Source of the DNA: Clusia tigrina
Taxonomy: Eukaryota; Arthropoda; Insecta; Diptera; Clusiidae
Length of the DNA stretch: 64,000 nucleotides
Reading direction: 5' to 3'
NCBI GenBank assembly: GCA_920105625.2
Contig: OV050031.1
Location: forward strand, 49,866,205 to 49,930,204
Positions 1 to 11,500 of the stretch are shown here, one piece after another; positions within the stretch are counted from its first letter, which is position 1, and each line of letters starts with the position of its first letter. The notes beneath the pieces were generated by a model. The model ran no database searches. It saw only the letters and a program-made list of their open reading frames with translations, and was not told the DNA's origin. Made by a program: the position numbers and the translations under genes.

Positions 1-2423
1 TACTGGTGCGTCATAAAACATCGAAATTTTGTGACAATAAAGTACTATTCTCAATTTGAGATATCGGTATAACAGTGCTACCCTTGAGCAAAAAATTAAA
101 CACTGATGCAACTTCAAAATTCACTAACTGTTATACTGTGCCTAATACAACTATCAAAATTTGCAACATTGAAATACTGTAACTTTTTACTAGTGCATCA
201 TAAGACCTTGAAAATTTGTGACAATAATGTACTATTTTCAATTTGAAATATCGGTATAACAGTGCTACTTTGAGTAAAGAGTGAAACACTGATGCAACTT
301 CAAAATTCACTAACTTTTATACTGTGCGTAATATAACTATCAAAGTTTGCAACATTGAAATGCTGTAATTTTTTATTGGTACGTCATAGGACCTTGAAAT
401 TTTGTGAAAATAATGTACTATTGTCATTTGAAATATCGGTATAACAGTGCTCACCTTGAGGAAAAAATGAAACACTGATCCAACTTCAAAATTTACTAAC
501 TTTTATACTGCGCGTAATATAACTATCAAAGTTTGCATCATTGAAATGCTGGAACTTCTTACTGGTGCGTCATAAGACCTTGAAATTTTGTGACAATAAT
601 GTACTACTGTCAATTTGAGATAACGGTATAACAGTGCTACCTTTGAGTAAAAAATGAAACACTGATGCAACTTTAAATTTTACTCACTTTTGTACTGTAT
701 AATTATCAAAGTTTGCAACATTGAAATGCTGTACCTTTTTACTGGTGAGTCATAAAACCTCGAAATTTTGTGACAATAAAGTAATATTGTCAATTTGAGA
801 TTTCTGTATAACACTGCTACACTTGAGTAAAAAATGAAATACTGCAAAAAATGCAACTTCAAAATTCACTAACTTATATACTGTATGTAATACAACTATC
901 AAAGTTTGCAATATTGAAATCTGTAATTTTTACTGGAGCATCATAAGGCCGTGAAATTATGTGACAATAAAGTACTATTGTCAATTTTAAATATCGGTAT
1001 AACAGTGCTACCCTTGAGTAAAAAATGAAACACTGATGCAACTTCGAAATTCACTAACTTTTATACTATGCGTAATACAAACATCAAAGTTTGCAATATT
1101 GAAATGCTGTAACTTTTTACTGGAGCGTCATAAAACCTCGAAATTTCGTGACAATAAAGTACTATTGTCAATTTGAAATATCGGTATAACAGTGCTACTT
1201 TTGAGTGAAAAATGAAACTCTGATGCAACTTCAAAGTTCACTAACTTTTTTACTATGCGTAATATAACTATCAAAGTTTGCAATATTGAAATGCTGTAAC
1301 TTTTTACTGGTGCGTCATTAAACCTCAAAATTTTGGGACAATAAAGTACTATTATCCATTTGAAATATCGGTATAACACTGCTAACCTTGAGTAAAAAAT
1401 GAAACACTGATGCAACTCCAAAATTCACTAACTTTTATACTGTGCGTAATATAACTATCAAAGTTTGCAACATTGAACTGCTGTAACTTTTTATTGGTAT
1501 ATCATAAGACCTTGAAATTTTGTGAAAATAATGTACTATTGTTATTTGAAATATCGGTATAACAGTGCTAACCTTGAGGAAAAAATGAAACACTGATGCA
1601 ACTTCGAAATTCACTAACTTTTATACTCTGCGTAATATAACTATCAAAGTTTGCAACATTGAAATGCTGTAACTTTTTACTGGAGCGTCATAAGACCTTG
1701 AAATTTTTTGACAATAATGTACTATTGTCATTTGAAATATCAGTATAACACTGTTAACCTTGAGTAAAAAATGAAACACTGATGCAACTTCAAAATTCAC
1801 CAACTTTTATACTGTGCGTAATATAACTATCAAAGTTTGGAACATTGAACTGCTGTAACTTTTTATTGGTACGTCATAAGACCTTGAAATTTTGTGAAAA
1901 TAATGTACTATTGTCATTTGAAATATCGGTATAACAGTGCTCACCTTGATGAAAAAATGAAACACTGATCCAACTTCAAATTTCACTAGCTTTTATACTG
2001 CGCGAAATATAACTATCAAAGTTTGCAACATTGAAATGCTGTAACTTTTTACTGGAGCTTCATAAGACCTTGAAATTTTGTGACAATAATGTACTAATGT
2101 CAATTTGAAATTTCGATTTAACAGTGCTACCTTTGAGTAAAGAATGAAACACTGCTGCAACTTCAAAATTGACTAACTTATATACTGTATGCATTACAAC
2201 TATCAAAGTTTGCAACATTGAAATGCTGTACCTTTTTACTGGACTGTCATAAGACCTTGAAATTTTGTGACAGTAATGTTCTATTGTCAATTTGAAATAT
2301 CGGTGTAACAGTGCTACCTTTGAGTAAAAAATGAAACACTGATGACACTTCAAAATTCACTAACTTTTATACTGTGCGAAATATAACTATCAAAGTTTGC
2401 AACATTGAAATGCTGTAACTTTT
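1..2423. repeat. 13-monomer higher-order repeat, copy 1
   Basis: Thirteen monomers form a 2,423-bp unit that repeats immediately. Every irregular landmark in this copy has a partner exactly 2,423 bp to the right. The shortened TTTTGTACTG monomer is at 688 and 3111, and the monomer-crossing minus-strand open frames ending at 680, 1128, 1621 and 2060 recur at 3103, 3551, 4044 and 4483. The phase given starts at the window edge and is arbitrary. Confidence 0.92.
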
Positions 2424-4846
2424 TACTGGTGCGTCATAAAACATAGAAATTTTGTGACAATAAAGTACTATTCTCAATTTGAGATATCGGTATAACAGTG
2501 CTACCCTTGAGCAAAAAATTAAACACTGATGCAACTTGAAAATTCACTAACTGTTATACTGTGCCTAATACAACTATCAAAATTTGCAACATTGAAATAC
2601 TATAACTTTTTACTAGTGCATCATAAGACCTTGAAAATTTGTGACAATAATGTACTATTTTCAATTTGAAATATCGGTATAACAGTGCTACTTTGAGTAA
2701 AGAGTGAAACACTGATGCAACTTCAAAATTCACTAACTTTTATACTGTGCGTAATATAACTATCAAAGTTTGCAACATTGAAATGCTGTAATTTTTTATT
2801 GGTACGTCATAGGACCTTGAAATTTTGTGAAAATAATGTACTATTGTCATTTGAAATATCGGTATAACAGTGCTCACCTTGAGGAAAAAATGAAACACTG
2901 ATCCAACTTCAAAATTTACTAACTTTTATACTGCGCGTAATATAACTATCAAAGTTTGCATCATTGAAATGCTGGAACTTCTTACTGATGCGTCATAAGA
3001 CCTTGAAATTTTGTGACAATAATGTACTACTGTCAATTTGAGATAACGGTATAACAGTGCTACCTTTGAGTAAAAAATGAAACACTGATGCAACTTTAAA
3101 TTTTACTCACTTTTGTACTGTATAACCATCAAAGTTTGCAACATTGAAATGCTGTACCTTTTTACTGGTGAGTCATAAAACCTCGAAATTTTGTGACAAT
3201 AAAGTAATATTGTCAATTTGAGATTTCTGTATAACACTGCTACACTTGAGTAAAAAATGAAATACTGCAAAAAATGCAACTTCAAAATTCACTAACTTAT
3301 ATACTGTATGTAATACAACTATCAAAGTTTGCAATATTGAAATCTGTAATTTTTACTGGAGCATCATAAGGCCGTGAAATTATGTGACAATAAAGTACTA
3401 TTGTCAATTTTAAATATCGGTATAACAGTGCTACCCTTGAGTAAAAAATGAAACACTGATGCAACTTCGAAATTCACTAACTTTTATACTATGCGTAATA
3501 CAAACATCAAAGTTTGCAATATTGAAATGCTGTAACTTTTTACTGGAGCGTCATAAAACCTCGAAATTTCGTGACAATAAAGTACTATTGTCAATTTGAA
3601 ATATCGGTATAACAGTGCTACTTTTGAGTGAAAAATGAAACTCTGATGCAACTTCAAAGTTCACTAACTTTTTTACTATGCGTAATATAACTATCAAAGT
3701 TTGCAACATTGAAATGCTGTAACTTTTTACTGGTGCGTCATTAAACCTCAAAATTTTGGGACAATAAAGTACTATTATCCATTTGAAATATCGGTATAAC
3801 ACTGCTAACCTTGAGTAAAAAATGAAACACTGATGCAACTCCAAAATTCACTAACTTTTATACTGTGCGTAATATAACTATCAAAGTTTGCAACATTGAA
3901 CTGCTGTAACTTTTTATTGGTATGTCATAAGACCTTGAAATTTTGTGAAAATAATGTACTATTGTTATTTGAAATATCGGTATAACAGTGCTAACCTTGA
4001 GGAAAAAATGAAACACTGATGCAACTTCGAAATTCACTAACTTTTATACTCTGCGTAATATAACTATCAAAGTTTGCAACATTGAAATGCTGTAACTTTT
4101 TACTGGAGCGTCATAAGACCTTGAAATTTTTTGACAATAATGTACTATTGTCATTTGAAATATCAGTATAACACTGGTAACCTTGAGTAAAAAATGAAAC
4201 ACTGATGCAACTTCAAAATTCACCAACTTTTATACTGTGCGTAATATAACTATCAAAGTTTGGAACATTGAACTGCTGTAACTTTTTATTGGTACGTCAT
4301 AAGACCTTGAAATTTTGTGAAAATAATGTACTATTGTCATTTGAAATATCGGTATAACAGTGCTCACCTTGATGAAAAAATGAAACACTGATCCAACTTC
4401 AAATTTCACTAGCTTTTATACTCCGCGAAATATAACTATCAAAGTTTGCAACATTGAAATGCTGTAACTTTTTACTGGAGCTTCATAAGACCTTGAAATT
4501 TTGTGACAATAATGTACTAATGTCAATTTGAAATTTCGATTTAACAGTGCTACCTTTGAGTAAAGAATGAAACACTGCTGCAACTTCAAAATTGACTAAC
4601 TTATATACTGTATGCATTACAACTATCAAAGTTTGCAACATTGAAATGCTGTACCTTTTTACTGGACTGTCATAAAACCTTGAAATTTTGTGACAGTAAT
4701 GTTCTATTGTCAATTTGAAATATCGGTGTAACAGTGCTACCTTTGAGTAAAAAATGAAACACTGATGACACTTCAAAATTCACTAACTTTTATACTGTGC
4801 GAAATATAACTATCAAAGTTTGCAACATTGAAATGCTGTAACTTTT
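2424..4846. repeat. 13-monomer higher-order repeat, copy 2
   Basis: This is the second copy of the 2,423-bp unit. It differs from copy 1 by only scattered single bases where compared, for example ACATAG for ACATCG near 2443 and ACTTGAAAA for ACTTCAAAA near 2536, which looks like about one percent. The similarity between copies far exceeds that between neighbouring monomers, which defines a higher-order repeat. Confidence 0.9.
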
Positions 4847-6037
4847 TACTGGTGCGTCATAAAACATCGAAATTTTGTGACAATAAAGTACTATTGTCAA
4901 TTTGAGATATCGGTATAACAAAGCTTCCCTTGAGCAAAAAATTAAACACTGATGCAACTTCAAAATTCACTAACTGTTATACTGTGACTAATATAACTAT
5001 CAAAATTTGCAACATTGAAATGCTGTAACTTTTTACGAGTGCATCATAAGACCTTGAAAATTTGTGACAATAATGTACTATTTTCAATTTGAAATATCGG
5101 TATAACAGTGCTACTTTGAGTAAACAGTGAAACACTGATGCATCTTCAAAATTCACTAACTTTTCTACTGTGCGTAATATAACTATCAAAGTTTACAACA
5201 TTGAAATGCTGTAATTTTTTATTGGTGCGTCATAAGACCTTGAAATTTTGTGAAAATAATGTACTATTGTTATTTGAAATATCGGTATAACAGTGCTCAC
5301 CTTGAGGAAAAAATGAAACCCTGATCCAACTTCAAAATTCACTAACTTTTATACTGCGCGTAATATAACTATCAAAGTTTGCATCATTGAAATGCTGGAA
5401 CTTCTTACTGGTGCGTAATAAGACCTTGAAATTTTGTGACAATAATGTACTACTGTCAATTTGAGATAACGGTATAACAGTGCTACCTTTGAGTAAAAAA
5501 TTAAACACTGATGCAACTTCAAATTTTACTCACTTTTGTACTGTATAACTATCAAAGTTTGCAACATTGAAATGCTGTACCTTTTTATTGGAGTGTCATA
5601 AGACCTTGAAATTTTGGGACAGTAATGTTCTATTGTCAATTTGAAATATCGGTGTAACAGTGCTACCTTTGAGTAAAAAATGAAACACTGATGACACTTC
5701 AAAATTCACTAACTTTTATACTGTGCGAAATATAACTATCCAAGTTTGCAACATTGAAATGCTGTAACTTTTTACTGGTGCGTCATAAAACATCGAAATT
5801 TTGTGACAATAAAGTACTATTGTCAATTTGAGATATCGGTATAACAGTGCTACCCTTGAGCAAAAAATGAAACACTGATGCAACTTCAAAATTCACTAAC
5901 TGTTATACTGTGACTAATATAACTATCAAAATTTACAACATTGAAATGCTGTAACTTTTTACTAGTGCATCATAAGACCTTGAAAATTTGTGAAAATAAT
6001 GTACTATTTTCAATTTGAAATATCGGTATAACAGTGC
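4847..6037. repeat. 13-monomer higher-order repeat, partial rearranged copy 3
   Basis: Copy 3 keeps the 2,423-bp register from 4847 to about 5575 (TTTTGTACTG at 5534). It then jumps to sequence matching about 4653 onward in copy 2, only about 927 bp earlier. This equals a loss of eight monomers by unequal exchange. The copy then runs through the start of a further cycle until it is cut by the element at 6038. Confidence 0.75.
6033..6037. other. Target-site duplication, left copy (AGTGC)
   Basis: AGTGC directly precedes the first LTR base (TGTTAA at 6038), and the same five bases directly follow the last LTR base at 15024. Joining the flanks through one AGTGC gives an ordinary satellite monomer (ATAACAGTGCTACTTT). 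A five-base duplication is typical of BEL/Pao integration. Confidence 0.95.
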
Positions 6038-6064
6038 TGTTAAACTAAATTTAACAGCTGAATT

Positions 6065-6230
6065 TCAACAACGGTTCTTGTACCGAGTTGATTATAAAGT
6101 TGATACCATGCACGTAAACCTTGGTATCGTTGAAAAAGGACCTAATGTCAACAGCGGTGCTTGTACCGAGTCGATGGTGGGTTTGACAACAGGCACATAA
6201 ACCTTGGTGTCGGAGAAGGAGAATCAATCA
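6065..6230. repeat. Imperfect 83-bp tandem duplication inside the 3' LTR
   Basis: TTGTACCGAG occurs at 6078 and 6161, and TAAACCTTGGT at 6115 and 6198, both 83 bp apart. The surrounding bases match imperfectly, so two units of about 83 bp lie side by side near the element's distal LTR end (the U5 side). The right edge is soft because similarity fades after about 6225. Confidence 0.8.
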
Positions 6231-6306
6231 ATGTTAAGTTAAAATGAAAAGACTCACAGTTAACTCTTACTGATTGACTGACTTTTGGATGTGCCAATCG
6301 TGGGTA

Positions 6307-6312
6307 TTTATT
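6307..6312 (-). promoter_or_regulatory. Poly(A) signal AATAAA in the 3' LTR
   Basis: TTTATT on the plus strand reads AATAAA on the minus strand. In the 3' LTR this would direct 3' end formation of the element transcript, about 250 bases from the distal LTR end. It is the clearest AATAAA I see in the LTR. The cleavage site is not identifiable by eye. Confidence 0.6.
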
Positions 6313-6656
6313 CATTTTCTATATACATATATTACATATAATTTGGCTATACATATTAGGTATTATTGAATTGACAGCATAACCATGAAATGTGCATTAT
6401 TGACAAATTTGCAAGCTGGCCTTGAATTGAGTTTCTCAGCGTATTGCACTTGATATCATGTTTCATCCAGTGCAATGCCTTCGCTGATGTAGTATATATT
6501 GGAGTTTTTGTCAACAATGCAAATTCCATCGTTAAGCTGGCAAGGTTTGCTTAACACAAGCCTAATTGTATGCAAAAGAAGATGTTATGCATTAAAAGTG
6601 TGAATGTTACATACCTCCCAATGAGGTTTGCACATCAACTGTTAATGCAATTAACA

Positions 6657-6664
6657 TTTCTCCC
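6657..6664 (-). other. Polypurine tract (plus-strand primer)
   Basis: The minus strand reads GGGAGAAA immediately before the 3' LTR begins at 6656. An all-purine run abutting the LTR is where second-strand DNA synthesis is primed in LTR elements. At eight bases it is short but correctly placed. Confidence 0.8.
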
Positions 6665-6685
6665 GCGCGTTGAGCACAGCTCAAC

Positions 6686-7888
6686 CTATATAAGATTCTC
6701 TATTGGTTGGTGGCGAGGGCGAGGCTGAGGTACCGTATCTGTTGACGTGATGATTTCTGGCACATTGACGCCACGTTGACTTCGTATTTTCCATATGAGC
6801 CCAGTAATTAAAAGTATCACGGACAGGAACAGTGCGGTATAACTGACCGCATGGTGGTAATAGTCTGGTGGTTGAATTTTGTGCAGTGTCATCAGTTTTT
6901 CCTTGGCCAGAGCATTGTGTAATTCTGTGAGATTCTTCAGTTGTGTTGTGTAAGTGATCGCGTTGATTTTTTGCAATAGTGGGGTTATTTGTTCACTATT
7001 AGATAACTCTGTAATTTTTCCTAGGCTTGTGCGTGATGCTGTTAACGCACTGGACACGGATTCTTGCCCTTGTATTGAGAATGCATTGTGTTTCAGCACA
7101 CATTCTGGCTGAAGTGTCAGTAGTCCTGAGCCTTTCAGTGTCAACGGGATGATTTCCTTGCCGCAGACTGCAGTGGCTCGTGAAGTTGACGGAATTGCAT
7201 AAATCCATTGATTTTTTTTCTTCAATGGTAGCCACGTAATGTTATTGGCCACAGGTTTTAGTTTACAATTTGGTTGAGTGTTGTTGTTAAACAAATTGAT
7301 TTCGCAGGAACACATCTCAGCCTCATAGCTGTACCGGATTGGAACATTTGAACATACGTATTCAATTTGATTGATTCGCTCACATGATGCAAAGTCGTCG
7401 AAGCTAATTCGGAGGTATTGATCGCGAGCAGCATTTGTGGCTAGAAAGGTGGTGCATGTATCAATTGCCACCATAGTGTTGTTGATCCAATTTGGTACCG
7501 AAATGAGCAGAAAGAGTTCAAATCGGTCATGTTCCACCAACGGTAATGTAATCTTAAACACAACATGGTCCTGAGTGAGTCCTCCCTTGACCTTCATTAT
7601 CCTATACAGTTGTATTAAGTCCTCTTGATTTGCAGGTAGTTCTAATGATGATGGCAGGTGGAGTTTAATTTTGTCAACTTCGGTGTGCAACTGCTCGGGA
7701 GTTAAAAGTAGCGGATTGAATTTACCATGGTGAGTGTCTGTGAGAACATCCAGTATAGCTGACTGTGTACGTTGTAAATCGGTTGCGATTAGAGTTAGTT
7801 GAATTGCCAGAGCGTTGAATAGTTCCAACAATTTCGATTGTTGTAGCTCTTCGTCTTCTTTCTGCAATTGATTCCACATTTGATTCAC
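6686..7888 (-). CDS. env: Env-like protein, transmembrane-subunit part (C-terminal)
   Basis: This 400-residue frame is the distal part of the env-like gene. Counting from the GTG at 7888, residues 1-60 are helix-prone with heptad-like leucines, and a central region carries eight cysteines (145, 169, 179, 193, 195, 208, 242, 263). A hydrophobic membrane span lies near residues 346-366, followed by a short tail of about 34 residues. This plan matches fusion-type envelopes of insect retroelements (Gypsy/baculovirus F-like). The start at 7888 is arbitrary: the frame is open up to 8011, where it meets the in-frame TAA at 8012-8014 that ends the integrase/env frame. It is therefore the second half of one gene. 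A membrane role is inferred from topology. No upstream ATG suggests independent translation. Confidence 0.8.
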   Translation of the reverse strand: MNQMWNQLQKEDEELQQSKLLELFNALAIQLTLIATDLQRTQSAILDVLTDTHHGKFNPLLLTPEQLHTEVDKIKLHLPSSLELPANQEDLIQLYRIMKVKGGLTQDHVVFKITLPLVEHDRFELFLLISVPNWINNTMVAIDTCTTFLATNAARDQYLRISFDDFASCERINQIEYVCSNVPIRYSYEAEMCSCEINLFNNNTQPNCKLKPVANNITWLPLKKKNQWIYAIPSTSRATAVCGKEIIPLTLKGSGLLTLQPECVLKHNAFSIQGQESVSSALTASRTSLGKITELSNSEQITPLLQKINAITYTTQLKNLTELHNALAKEKLMTLHKIQPPDYYHHAVSYTALFLSVILLITGLIWKIRSQRGVNVPEIITSTDTVPQPRPRHQPIENLI

Positions 7889-8530
7889 TTGTTGGTCAAA
7901 GTCATCAAATTTTGTCTTAACCGCTATCTGATCCTGCTTTATGATGTTGACGGTGGAATCAATGATGGATGTTTGATTCTTCAGCAGATGTAGCAGATTG
8001 GACTCGTTTTCTTAGACGTTTAATATTGTCCTTGACATCTTTTTGGAATACTCTGCATCTAACACGCCAAATAGTGTATGTGCAAGGTTTCCAACGAGAT
8101 TTACTGCCCCTCTCCTGTTGCGACTACTTCTTATCAGATTATTATCTACACGCAATTCTCCTTCAAGTCGATCGAAGCTGTCAGTTAGATGACTACAAGT
8201 GTAGTTTTGTTTAATCTTTCGGCAAAGTTGACGTAGGGTGCTGGTACCGTTGAACAGCGTTGATGCTTCTGTCCAATATGGTTTCAGATCGTAGTATACG
8301 AGCAAGTTCCATTCGGTAGATGAAATAGCAACTGATCCTATATTTTCGAAGTGGATGCCAAGTTTTGAACCAAAACGATTAACTTGCACTGGAGATCCCA
8401 ATATTATTGGTAACATCATTATTGTGACTAGCAATGCCAAACCATTAGTTATTGCTGGTATTATTCTTCTCCTTTTTGGCACTGGTTGCTCTTCTGGATC
8501 ACCTTCGATGTCGTCATGATCTGCCGAGAA
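6686..8530 (-). pseudogene. env: env-like gene as a whole, interrupted by one in-frame TAA
   Basis: The env-like region begins after the integrase tail (residue about 1159 of the upstream frame). Near residues 1184-1203 a hydrophobic stretch could act as a signal peptide. N-glycosylation motifs (NGT, NYT) and cysteines follow, then a basic RNRR cleavage-like site (residues 1295-1298) and a glycine/hydrophobic stretch like a fusion peptide. The frame stops at TAA 8012-8014 and continues in the same phase for 441 further codons to 6686, so a single nonsense change accounts for the break. No frame change is needed. The gene lacks an obvious ATG of its own, as expected if it is normally expressed from a spliced RNA. 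The alternative is an assembly or base-calling error at this codon. Confidence 0.75.
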
Positions 8531-11500
8531 TAATGGTGCCAGTCTTTGAATTGCTCTTTTAAATATGCCCCTTTGTGTTTTTACGTCGCACACTCTTACT
8601 AAGCCATCGTCACCCTTGTACACCTTAACAATTCGCCCTAGAGGCCATTGGAGCACTGGTAAGTTATCTTCTTTGACGATTACCATAGTATTTGGCTCTA
8701 TGGTGCTACTTGGACCCTTCCATTTGTGTCGTTGCTGAAGTTGGTGAAGGTACTCGTGTGACCAACGTTTCCAGAACTCGTATTTAAGGTGTGTCACCAA
8801 TTTCCATCTAGTTTGTAGGGATACCTTGGATTCTGACATGTTCCTATCTATCTGTGAAGTTAACGGTTCGCCTATCAAGAAGTGTCCCGGAGTTAGCGCT
8901 GTTAGGTCATCTGGATCTGTTGACATTGGGGTAAGCGGTCGAGAATTCAAAATTCCCTCGATCTCCACGACGATGGTTTCGAGTTCTTCATAGGTCAGTG
9001 ATGCCGTCGATACACTTCGTAGTAGCAAATGCTTGGCGGATTTAACAGCTGCTTCCCATAAGCCTCCAAAATGTGGAGCTCTAGGAGGAATAAATTTGAA
9101 GTTTATTCCACGGTCGCTGCATGATCTCGTGATATTTTCTCGTGAGGTGTTTGAGAAGATGACATCATTTAGCTCCTTCAGATTGTTAATTGCGCCGACG
9201 AAATTGGTTGCTTTGTCACAATAGATAGTGTCACACCGTCCGCGGCGAGACGTGAAGCGTTTCAGCGCTCCGATAAATGCTTCGGTCGTCAATTCGGTTA
9301 CAACCTCTAGGTGAACTGCCTTTGTTGCGAAACAGGAAAATACTGCGATGTAAGCCTTGTGTGGCTTCTTTCCACGAATTTTATAGTGCACCCAAAATGG
9401 TCCGCAATAATCCACTCCACTATGGACAAACGGGCGAGCTGGAGTGACTCTGGTTGCTGGCAAATTTCCCATCACTTGAGTGAATAATTTAGGCTTGGAT
9501 CTGGTGCAGCGCACGCAATTTTGCACAACGTTTCGGGCCATTATTTTTCCTTTTATTATCCAAAATCGTTGCCTTGACGCTGATAGCAAACCTTGTGCAC
9601 CACAATGCAAATTATTCTCATGCATCATGACGAGAATCATTCTGGAGATATGGTCATTGTATGGCAGCAACATGGGATGTTTTGCGTCATAGCTCAAGTT
9701 AGATGCTTCTAGCCGTCCTCCAACTCGTAGGATACCTTGGTCATCAATAAACGGTGACAAATTACTGATATCGCTAGTGTTATTGACAGTTGAGTGACGC
9801 TCTAAGTTTTTAATGTCATCGTAAAAAGCTCTTCCTTGGGTACCCTTGACAATCAATGTCAATGATGCCTCCATTTCTTTAGCTGTTGGTGCTATTGTAG
9901 GGTGGGACACCTTGTTTCTTAATGCTTTCACATACCGAATGACATATGCTACAATTCTTTGCAGGCGTCGAAATGAGTTCTTGTGATTGATTTCTTCCCA
10001 GAAAGTTGTTGTCTCTTTCGAATTGAGTGTTAGAGCTGCACTCGTCTGCCGCCTGAGTTCCAAGGCACATTGTTCTCGCGGAGGTTGAAGTGGCCAAATT
10101 GTCATAGATCCGTGCAGGAACTTAGGTCCATATAGCCAAAAGACGTTGTCTACCAATTTAGCTGCTGTCACGCCTCTTGATACCAGATCTGCGGGATTGT
10201 CTTGGGACGGCACGTGACGGCATTGTTGTGGATTAGTTGCTTGCTGAATAGCCAAAATTCGGTTGGCCACGAATGTGTGGTAGTGTGCTGATTCTGCATT
10301 TATCCATCCCAGCACCGCTGTGGAATCAGACCAAAAATGCGTTGTAACGCCTTTGAAGAATGGGCTTTCATGGAGCTTCTGCATCAATTCCACGGCGACC
10401 TTAGCAGCGCACAATTCCAGTCTTGGTAATGTTACTTGCCTTGTTGGAGCTACTCGTGTTTCCGCGCATAGGAAGCGAACGATTATCTGGTTTTGGGAAT
10501 CTTGTGTTCGCATGTATGCTACCGCTCCATAGGCACGTTCTGATGCGTCAGCGAAAATGTGTACTTGGGGGTCCTTGGGTACTGTGCGACCGAAGACGTG
10601 GCGGGGCACGCTGATGGTTTCTAACTTCTGCAAGTCCTTTTTGAAGGTTAGCCATGTTTTGTGAAGTGGTGCTGGAAGTTCTGTGTCCCAGTCTATTTTA
10701 AGTTTCCATAGTTGTTGAAGGAACACTTTTGCTGTGGTCGTAACTGGCGCGATGAAGCCAAGGGGAACGAAAATACGTGAAATATCTGCTAAGGCTGAAC
10801 GCTTTGTTATCCTACCGGATTCTACTACACCAACCTTGACCTTAAAGTCATCATTAGAAGGGCTCCAAATCAATCCCATTGTTTTGATGTTGTCGTCCAG
10901 TGTGTCACCGAATTCCATATTTACTTCACGGTCCGTGACTGGAATTTCTTTTAGTAACCTTGGATGATTCGCGCACCATTTCCGTAAATTGAAACCCGCG
11001 GAACTAAGCATGAGTCGAAGTTGCCGCTGTATTTCACATGCAGTGGAGAGATGATCAGATCCACTCAACACGTCATCGACATAAAAATTGAATTTTACGA
11101 CTGCTGCTCCTAGTTGATATTTGTTGGCTTGATCGTCAGCCAGAGCCTGAAGTGTGCGGATAGCCAAATACGGTGCAGATGTTGTACCGTAGGTGACTGT
11201 CGTGAGCTGATAACACTTCATGGGATGTGAGGGATCCTCTCTCCACCAGATAAGTTGGAACTTTTGATCGTCTTTATCTACTCGCACTTGTCGATACATC
11301 TTTTCAATGTCGGCTGTAAAGACAAATCGAGGGAGCCGGAAACGCAAAAGAATAGTGAACACATCTTCCTGGATAGTTGGTCCTGTTGCCAGAAGATTGT
11401 TTAAAGAGACATTTGTTGATGTTTTGGCTGAAGCATCGAATACGACTCTTAGCTTTGTCGTTGAGCTGTCTGGCTTCAAAACGGCATGATGTGGAAGAAA

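Larger units (their letters stand above)
1..6037. repeat. Satellite array, left block (about 186-bp monomer)
   Basis: The block is a head-to-tail satellite with a unit of about 186-187 bp. Recurring landmarks in order are ACTGGTGCGTCATAA, TGACAATAAAGTAC, TATCGGTATAACAGTGCTAC, AATGAAACACTGATGCAACT, CACTAACTTTTATACTGTGC, ATAACTATCAAAGTTTGC and ACATTGAAATGCTGTAAC. All monomers run in the same direction. They differ by scattered substitutions and small indels, for example an 8-bp deletion just after TACTGTAT at 688-705, 3111-3128 and 5534-5551. The array begins before base 1. The right end at 6037 is the retrotransposon junction, and the interrupted monomer resumes at 15030. Short minus-strand ORFs here are frame accidents of the repeat. 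Confidence 0.97.
6038..6656 (-). repeat. 3' LTR (619 bp)
   Basis: The left LTR is the 3' LTR because the element reads on the minus strand. It starts TGTTAAAC and ends AATTAACA on the plus strand. It matches the 5' LTR base for base at an offset of 8,368 except at 6087 (G/A), 6172 (C/T) and 6614 (C/T), all transitions. Both termini are small hairpins: TGTTAAA and TTTAACA arms at 6038-6056, and TGTTAA and TTAACA arms at 6640-6656. An AATAAA poly(A) signal lies at 6312-6307 on the minus strand. Confidence 0.96.

Noticed and set aside
1..187. Internal two-fold structure of the monomer (TTGAAAT...GTAAC resembling TTGAAATATCGGTATAAC)
   Set aside because: The resemblance is short and the spacing uneven. 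It is not enough to call the monomer a degenerate dimer.
680..5189. Minus-strand ORFs of 60-97 residues in the left array
   Set aside because: Same cause as the core ORFs: they recur with the 2,423-bp repeat and share residues with every other monomer frame.
6015..6200. A 61-residue plus-strand ORF across the left LTR junction
   Set aside because: It starts in satellite and ends in the LTR, so it was created by the insertion, and it has no coding features.
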